NCBI RefSeq assembly: GCF_031582965.1
Contig: NZ_CP134049.1
Location: 2,542,001 to 2,606,000 of the forward strand
DNA: 64,000 bases
DNA from: Bacillus sp. NEB1478
GTDB taxonomy: Bacteria > Bacillota > Bacilli > Bacillales > Fictibacillaceae
Reading direction: 5' to 3'
Positions 59,428 through 64,000 of this stretch are shown piece by piece. The translations under genes were made by a program, and so were the position numbers. Numbering within the stretch: position 1 is the first letter of the stretch; each line of letters begins with the position of its first letter. The notes under the pieces are model-generated. The model saw only the letters and a program-made list of their open reading frames with translations, was not told the origin of the DNA and searched no databases.

Positions 59428-59976
59428 ATGGAACATAAGACAGCAGATCGGCCTAATTGGAAAAGAGTTATTGAAAGATCGTTTGAAGTAGTAGATAGAG
59501 AAGATTCATGTTTTAAGGGAAAAGTAACGGCTATTCATCTAAAAAAGGTTTCTGATCCACTCGTTGTCAATTACAAAGATCGAGATGTTCGTATAGCCGA
59601 TACAGGATATACATGGTTTCAGCACTTTCCTGAAGGAAAAAAATACGCGGTCACAACGATTCTTGATCAAAATGGAGAAATCGTTCAATGGTATATTGAT
59701 ATGTGCAGAGATCACGGGGTGAATGAAGACGGAGTTCCGTGGTATTTAGATCTTTATTTAGATATTGTTATCCTTCCTGACAACCAAATTTTCGTACTGG
59801 ATGATAACGAACTTATGGATGCATACAGGAAAGGCGATATTACTGAGAAAGAGGTAAAATTAGCCAAGGAAACAGCAGAGGATATTATCAATAATTTCAA
59901 CGATGGGAAATTCCTAGATTTAGATGTATGCAAAAAACACGCTTCGGAATGGCATTGTGAAAAAAAGTTTCTTTAA
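59428..59976 (+). CDS. DUF402 nucleoside di/triphosphatase-like protein
   Basis: 182 residues from ATG 59428, five bases past GGAGG; the ATG at 59416 overlaps that site. DUF402 core: DTGYTWFQHFPEGKKYAVTTILDQNGEIVQWYIDMC, YLDLYLDIVILPDNQIFVLDDNEL and ITEKEVKLAKETA, with the Asp/Glu residues that bind metal in the Ntdp/FomD family. B. subtilis YgaC belongs here. Probably a nucleotide phosphatase; the substrate is unproven. Confidence 0.87.
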   Translation: MEHKTADRPNWKRVIERSFEVVDREDSCFKGKVTAIHLKKVSDPLVVNYKDRDVRIADTGYTWFQHFPEGKKYAVTTILDQNGEIVQWYIDMCRDHGVNEDGVPWYLDLYLDIVILPDNQIFVLDDNELMDAYRKGDITEKEVKLAKETAEDIINNFNDGKFLDLDVCKKHASEWHCEKKFL

Positions 59977-59983
59977 ATATACG

Positions 59984-60012
59984 AAAACCAGAGGCCCGTT
60001 ACCTCTGGTTTA
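59984..60012. terminator. bidirectional terminator
   Basis: AAAACCAGAGG/CCTCTGGTTT stem just before the stop of the convergent 77-aa gene. Confidence 0.85.
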
Positions 60013-60015
60013 TTT

Positions 60016-60249
60016 TTAATTGATAGGTTTGTTTTTCCTTAAAAAGCGCAAAGCATCTTCTACTTCATCTAATACTTGTGATCCCAATATACTTTCTTCT
60101 TCATCTAAATATGTGACTTGAAAATAACCACTGTCACCTTGAGGAACATATCTAATCCTTACAAGTTCTCTCTGTTTATCTTCCTCAATCCAAAACTCCA
60201 ATTCTTGTTCTGGATTTTGCATAAGTTTTTCTATTTGATCATTTTCCAT
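60016..60249 (-). CDS. 77-aa acidic hypothetical protein
   Basis: MENDQIEKLMQNPEQELEFWIEE...: very acidic, with predicted beta strands (LVRIRYVP, YFQVTYLD) and a C-terminal helix. GGAG lies ten bases before the ATG. No family recognised. Confidence 0.65.
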   Translation of the reverse strand: MENDQIEKLMQNPEQELEFWIEEDKQRELVRIRYVPQGDSGYFQVTYLDEEESILGSQVLDEVEDALRFLRKNKPIN

Positions 60250-60361
60250 GTTTAAATGACTCCTCTAACTCTCATGAATGTTTTGTCCATTATTTTCCCC
60301 TAAATCAAATCCTCTAAACCATTAGCAATATCCGACATTTCCTGGGGAATATTGACTTTAT

Positions 60362-61006
60362 CTATTGAATAAATTGGGAAGAACTGATCCATTTCGTCAA
60401 AACTTCCTCAGTACCCACAATTTCCGCGAACTCTTTATTTAGGTGAGACAAAGCTGTTTCATGCACTTCTTGAGCGGAGTATCGTCTCCCATCATAAGAA
60501 ACCATTCCAAATGCGGCTGTTGCGTCATGGACTACACAAACATCATATCCTAAATTAGCAGCCATTCGAGCCGTAGTAGAAACACAATGACTCGTTGTCA
60601 GTCCCACAATCACTAAAAGTTCAATACCTTTTTTGTCTAATTCTTCTTTCAAACTCGTTCCAATAAACGCACTGTTTACGCTTTTAATAAAAAGCGGTTC
60701 ATTTTCTTTCGGTTCGAACCCTGTTTTCAGCTGATAACCTAATTTTGCAGGATGAAGCGGTGCACTTTCATTTTCAGACTGATGCTGAACATGAAAAATA
60801 GGCCGTTTAGCATTTCTGAATGCATCCATTAACGAAAGCATATTCACTTCTGCATATGGATTATTTCGTTTTCCCCAAAAATCAACATCTTCAAATCCTT
60901 TTTGAACATCAATGATTAATAGGCACGCTTTTTTCACAGTTTTGTTAGACTCCTTTATAAAAAAATGATGTTGAATCACCTTTCTTTTAATTTTCGTCAT
61001 CTCCAT
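60362..61006 (-). CDS. isochorismatase-like cysteine hydrolase
   Basis: 214 residues; ATG after AAGGA. Catalytic triad: Asp in LLIDVQKGF (about 34), Lys in FIKSVNSAF (about 108), Cys in TTSHCVSTTARMA (about 141), with the cis-peptide VGLTTSHC segment. Members hydrolyse amide or vinyl-ether bonds (nicotinamidase, isochorismatase and others). A 25-residue basic N-terminal extension precedes the fold and may be a mis-chosen start. Specificity unknown. Confidence 0.88.
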   Translation of the reverse strand: MEMTKIKRKVIQHHFFIKESNKTVKKACLLIIDVQKGFEDVDFWGKRNNPYAEVNMLSLMDAFRNAKRPIFHVQHQSENESAPLHPAKLGYQLKTGFEPKENEPLFIKSVNSAFIGTSLKEELDKKGIELLVIVGLTTSHCVSTTARMAANLGYDVCVVHDATAAFGMVSYDGRRYSAQEVHETALSHLNKEFAEIVGTEEVLTKWISSSQFIQ

Positions 61007-61086
61007 CCAATTTCCTTCCGTAATATTCTTCCTTCTGATCTCATAATCTTAGAAAAGGACAAGTTAAGTTTAGTGGCAGGAGGCAA

Positions 61087-61731
61087 ATGATGGATGATTT
61101 CGGAAGTTGGATGATCCGCTTTATCGTGTTAGGAATCAGCCTTGCTGTTCCTGTTGGTCCAATAAAATTAGAAATGATTAAGCGGGGGTTAAGCAGAGGG
61201 TTTTGGCATTCATGGCTTGTAGGATTAGGAGCTGTAACAGCAGACTTCTTTTTCATGTTTTGTATTTTTATAGGTTTAACACCCTTTTTACAACTTGAAA
61301 TCATTCAAATTATAATGCTTTCAATAGGTACTTTAATGCTTTTATATTTAGGAACTACAACTATAAAAGCATCATTCGAAAAGAGAGCTTTACTAGTATT
61401 AGATGAAGCCCCACCTGCTCAAACACCATATTGGACAGGCTTTCTTCTAGCATTAATGAACCCATTAAATTTTGTGTTCTGGTTTGGTATATATGGAGGT
61501 ACCCTGCAAAGTCTTCCAGATGAATTTGGACACATTGCAACTGGTTTTTTAAGCTGTTTTATCATAGTAGGTATCGTTTTATGGAATGTTAACGTTGCCT
61601 TTACTGTTCACTTTTTTCGAACCCTTATTAATGAGACTGCCGTCCGGTGGCTTATGCTCTTTGCAGGCACTGGTTTATTGGGATTTGCGTTACATCTTGG
61701 AATAAAATTAATTAATATATCCATGCCGTAA
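61087..61731 (+). CDS. LysE/RhtB family amino-acid exporter
   Basis: 214 residues, six helices. The signature PVGPIKLEMIKRGLSRGFWHSWLVGLGAVTADFFFM (about 21-56) and the GFLLALMNPLNFVFW segment (about 118-132) define the family. Exports amino acids or related metabolites. Two adjacent ATG codons (61087, 61090) follow AGGAGG; the second has better spacing. Single gene with terminator. Confidence 0.9.
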   Translation: MMDDFGSWMIRFIVLGISLAVPVGPIKLEMIKRGLSRGFWHSWLVGLGAVTADFFFMFCIFIGLTPFLQLEIIQIIMLSIGTLMLLYLGTTTIKASFEKRALLVLDEAPPAQTPYWTGFLLALMNPLNFVFWFGIYGGTLQSLPDEFGHIATGFLSCFIIVGIVLWNVNVAFTVHFFRTLINETAVRWLMLFAGTGLLGFALHLGIKLINISMP

Positions 61732-61751
61732 TGCCTCTCCAGAAATAAAAA

Positions 61752-61785
61752 AACACTAAAACCTTTCTAAGTTTTAGTGTCCCTT
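61752..61785. terminator. bidirectional terminator
   Basis: ACACTAAAAC/GTTTTAGTGT stem with A- and T-runs between convergent genes. Confidence 0.82.
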
Positions 61786-61807
61786 TATCGAATAATCTAT
61801 CTTGTTT

Positions 61808-62536
61808 TTACTTTTCGTATTTCTCCCTGTCTAATTGTCGATCCTCTTCTTCATCGAGCTCTTCTTCATACTTCTCATGTTTTCGGTTCTGCACTACTTC
61901 CACATTTTTACCTGTGATATCTGTTGTAACAAAACCTTCATATGCCTCCACATATCCATCATCATCATCAGAGTCTTCATACATAGCATTGTAATCTTCT
62001 TTTTCAGGATCTTCGAAATCAGAAGGCGTCTCACTCGTTCCGTATTGAGCTACGGATTGCCAAGTATCTTCGGAATCAAAAAAAGTGGCGTCTTTATCAT
62101 CATTACTTCGTTTAGAATAATCGGGTCCTGCTACATTTTCTTCTGCAGGCCGATCATCTGATGAATGCTGCCCCGGGCTATGTTCTTTACAATATAATGT
62201 GGACGGCACAACTTCTAATCGTTCCTTAGGAATATCATCACCGCAAGTTTTGCAAACCCCATACTTGCCTCTTTCAATACTCATAAGTGCCGTATCGATG
62301 TCTTCGAGTTCTTTTTCGTGCAAATCGTTGATCGCAATATCTTTTTCACGCTCAAATAGCTCTGTGCCTAAATCTGCCGGATGGTTATCATAACTCGATA
62401 ATTCCCCTGTTGATTCTTTTGGAAATTCAGAATCGATTCCAAACGAGTCGTTTCTTTCGCGCATCCCTTTTATCTCTTCTTTTCGTGACTTTAATATTTG
62501 TTTAAAATGTTCAATTTCTTTATTTGTTAATGTCAT
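61808..62536 (-). CDS. yteA: YteA/DksA-type zinc-finger protein
   Basis: 242 residues. N-terminal coiled coil (about 1-95), a DksA/TraR C4 zinc finger as YGVCKTCGDDIPKERLEVVPSTLYCKEH (about 92-119; Cys-x2-Cys and a third Cys with a His in place of the fourth), then a long acidic tail (Asp/Glu-rich, about 130-242). Same length and order as B. subtilis YteA. DksA-like proteins act on RNA polymerase, but for YteA this is inference. A SigB-like promoter precedes it. Confidence 0.9.
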   Translation of the reverse strand: MTLTNKEIEHFKQILKSRKEEIKGMRERNDSFGIDSEFPKESTGELSSYDNHPADLGTELFEREKDIAINDLHEKELEDIDTALMSIERGKYGVCKTCGDDIPKERLEVVPSTLYCKEHSPGQHSSDDRPAEENVAGPDYSKRSNDDKDATFFDSEDTWQSVAQYGTSETPSDFEDPEKEDYNAMYEDSDDDDGYVEAYEGFVTTDITGKNVEVVQNRKHEKYEEELDEEEDRQLDREKYEK

Positions 62537-62848
62537 AATTCAAACTCCCTTCCTACGTCCGTATACCATTTCATACCCGTTTTACTAAGAAATTATCCAT
62601 CCCGTGTATTTTGTACAATACGAGTAGATGCTATACTTTATCTCACCACCGTTCATTAAGAATCAGCCGTTTGGACAAATACAAAATTTATAATTGGAAG
62701 GTCTCTTTTTTACTAAATATCAATGGTTTAAACGTTCATCTAAAAAAATATGTAAAAATGTGTTGAAAAATCTCTTTTTTTCCAAGTTTTTGTAAGGTAT
62801 GCTTATATTATCTTTATTGAAGCACTAGTAAGAAAGGCGGTGTGAAAT
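62537..62848. other. 312-bp divergent intergenic region
   Basis: Contains the possible SigB site and a single GGACAAATACAAAAT half-site at about 62674-62688 resembling the composite palindrome's left arm. Nothing else stands out. Confidence 0.5.
62573..62598 (-). promoter_or_regulatory. possible SigB promoter of yteA
   Basis: Minus strand GGATAA (62598-62593), 14-base spacer, GGGTAT (62578-62573). The -10 box is a perfect sigma-B match, the -35 box four of six. Confidence 0.45.
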
Positions 62849-64000
62849 ATGACGCTGTATAAGCAGTTTGAGCGACGATTACTAAAAAATTATATACTTG
62901 GTTCAACAGCAGCCGTTCTTGGAGTAGGTGGCGTCTTTTTATTTACTACACTGCGTTTTTCATGGAAAGAAATTTTAATAATCGGCAGTATACTATTCCT
63001 TTCAAGTATCTTTATGTTTTCATTGGAATACTTATTTTTTCATATGCACACTGCTGTTTTCCGTTCATATTATTCCAAAAAGATTCCTTCTATCCAATTG
63101 GCGGAAAAAGTTTATTTTCATGCTCATCATTTCCCTGTACGGACAGTAAAACGGATATTAGGACCGCACTTATTCGGTTTGTCTATTCCAGCCATTGTTT
63201 TAACTGCTGCTGCTATAAAAATTGACTTTTTATCTTTGCCATACTACTATATTTATCTTGCATCACTTGGAGCTATTCTAGTTGCCGGTATGCACGCGAT
63301 CATCGAATTCTTTTTGACTACAAAAGCAGTTCAGCCTATTTTAAAAGATATACTGAACCGGACATTAAAAGATCATGGTGTCACACTGTCACTCGCTTCT
63401 TCCAGACATATATCCATTCAGCGAAAAATTCAGTGGAGTACCCTTTTTATTGGAACATTTCCGCTTCTTCTTTTTGCACTTGCAAATCAAGTACGTCTTT
63501 ATCAAATTTCAGGACCTATTAATAGTTCCTACTGGAGCTGGGCTTTGTTTGTTCTCATTATCGGAATCTCTTTTGCGATTTACGGGGCTTATCTTCTATT
63601 TAAAGATATTCAACAGCCAATGAACGAACTGCAGGCAGGTATGTATGAAGTTAGAACCGGCAACAGCAATGCCAAAGTTGATGACCTCTACTCAGATGAA
63701 TTTTCAAAGCTGATTAAAGGGTTTAACCATATGGGACGGGCTATCCAATCGCGTGACCAAGAAAACAAACAGCTTCTGGAAAGTTTTTTCGCAACGATGG
63801 CTGCAACATTGGACGCAAGAGATCCTTATACAGCTGGTCATAGTTTGCGAGTAGCTGATTATGCAATGAAAATCGGGCAGATGGCTGGTCTTCCTTTCCA
63901 GCAGCTTTTGCAGTTAAGGAAAGCAGCTCTTCTTCATGATATCGGCAAGATCGGCATTCCTGATATGATTCTTCTAAAAGAAGATCAATTAACGGATAAT
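62849..64000 (+). CDS. membrane sensor HD-GYP c-di-GMP phosphodiesterase (truncated by window end)
   Basis: Open from ATG 62849 (MTLYKQFERRLLKN; GGCGGTG seven bases upstream) to the window edge, 384 codons so far. Six hydrophobic segments (about 18-37, 45-67, 113-130, 138-157, 203-220, 231-250), a HAMP-like linker (about 252-305), then the start of an HD-GYP domain. DARDPYTAGHSLRVADYA carries the first His, and LRKAALLHDIGKIGIP (about 355-370) carries the HD metal dyad. HD-GYP enzymes hydrolyse c-di-GMP; the GYP motif itself lies beyond the window, so activity is inferred. With the GGDEF protein at 53.7 kb both halves of c-di-GMP turnover are represented. Confidence 0.88.
   Translation, partial: MTLYKQFERRLLKNYILGSTAAVLGVGGVFLFTTLRFSWKEILIIGSILFLSSIFMFSLEYLFFHMHTAVFRSYYSKKIPSIQLAEKVYFHAHHFPVRTVKRILGPHLFGLSIPAIVLTAAAIKIDFLSLPYYYIYLASLGAILVAGMHAIIEFFLTTKAVQPILKDILNRTLKDHGVTLSLASSRHISIQRKIQWSTLFIGTFPLLLFALANQVRLYQISGPINSSYWSWALFVLIIGISFAIYGAYLLFKDIQQPMNELQAGMYEVRTGNSNAKVDDLYSDEFSKLIKGFNHMGRAIQSRDQENKQLLESFFATMAATLDARDPYTAGHSLRVADYAMKIGQMAGLPFQQLLQLRKAALLHDIGKIGIPDMILLKEDQLTDN

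Noticed and set aside
62674..62688. GGACAAATACAAAAT considered as another composite palindrome
   Set aside because: Only one arm is present, with no inverted partner and no GGGGTCWGACCCC module.

Overview
The window reads as chromosome of a low-GC, Gram-positive, endospore-forming member of the Bacillaceae (Bacillus sensu lato; a Fictibacillus-like genome would fit, but the genus is inference). Supporting this are an alpha/beta-type SASP gene, a GerA-family germinant-receptor operon, a SleL/YaaH-type cortex hydrolase, a Pro T-box, a TPP riboswitch, strong AGGAGG ribosome binding sites throughout, and many small Bacillus-type genes (ydjO, ytxH, IDEAL, ykvI, yteA types). There is no rRNA, tRNA, CRISPR array, intact insertion sequence or prophage.

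Layout. 1-7.7 kb: a truncated SH3b wall protein, HAD phosphatase, EamA exporter, SASP, secreted nuclease and SRAP protein. 7.6-11.6 kb: germination receptor operon in the order A-C-B. 12-23 kb: thioesterase, 6-phosphogluconate dehydrogenase, DegV, MarR and WYL regulators, YdjO, a YtxH protein behind a SigB-like promoter, a P1B-type metal ATPase with a structured leader, and the ykaA-pit phosphate-uptake pair. 22-28 kb: SMP-30 lactonase, a dicarboxylate-type symporter, T-box-controlled proS and sleL. 28.5-33.7 kb: a LacI-controlled sugar operon (lacI, thuA, two Gfo/Idh/MocA oxidoreductases, one TIM-barrel isomerase/epimerase) that looks like an oxidative, 3-keto-type glycoside pathway. 33.8-39.2 kb: AI-2E and DUF1206 membrane proteins, VOC, MFS, and an ArsR / 69-aa protein / ClpP operon. 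39.5-42.9 kb: TPP-riboswitch-controlled thiD-thiM-thiE-thiW salvage operon. 43-52 kb: IDEAL, DUF4349 and SEC-C proteins, hydrolase, APC permease, PadR-HAAS-DUF4097 envelope operon, DeoR regulator. 52-64 kb: MazG-like proteins, YkvI, a GGDEF cyclase, an orphan FlgM-like gene, holin, NCS2 permease, isochorismatase, LysE, YteA, and at the window edge an HD-GYP protein, so both synthesis and breakdown of c-di-GMP are represented.

The most unusual signal lies between the genes. (1) At least five intergenic arrays consist of short AT-rich units (often GTGGAATTA-like, or AATTAAGTCT) repeated every 20-21 bp, i.e. two helical turns. (2) A palindrome family (GGGGTCWGACCCC, sometimes joined to an ACAAATACAAATC inverted repeat) occurs seven times; one copy supplies the last codons of degV and one lies in frame inside thiM. 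(3) A 90-184 bp dispersed repeat with GTTGATT inverted ends is present at least three times, once inside the sugar operon. The ClpP operon is the most interesting gene set: its 69-aa middle protein ends in an ssrA-like AIAA tail directly before a ClpP gene. Function statements are from motif recognition by eye; no database search was run.
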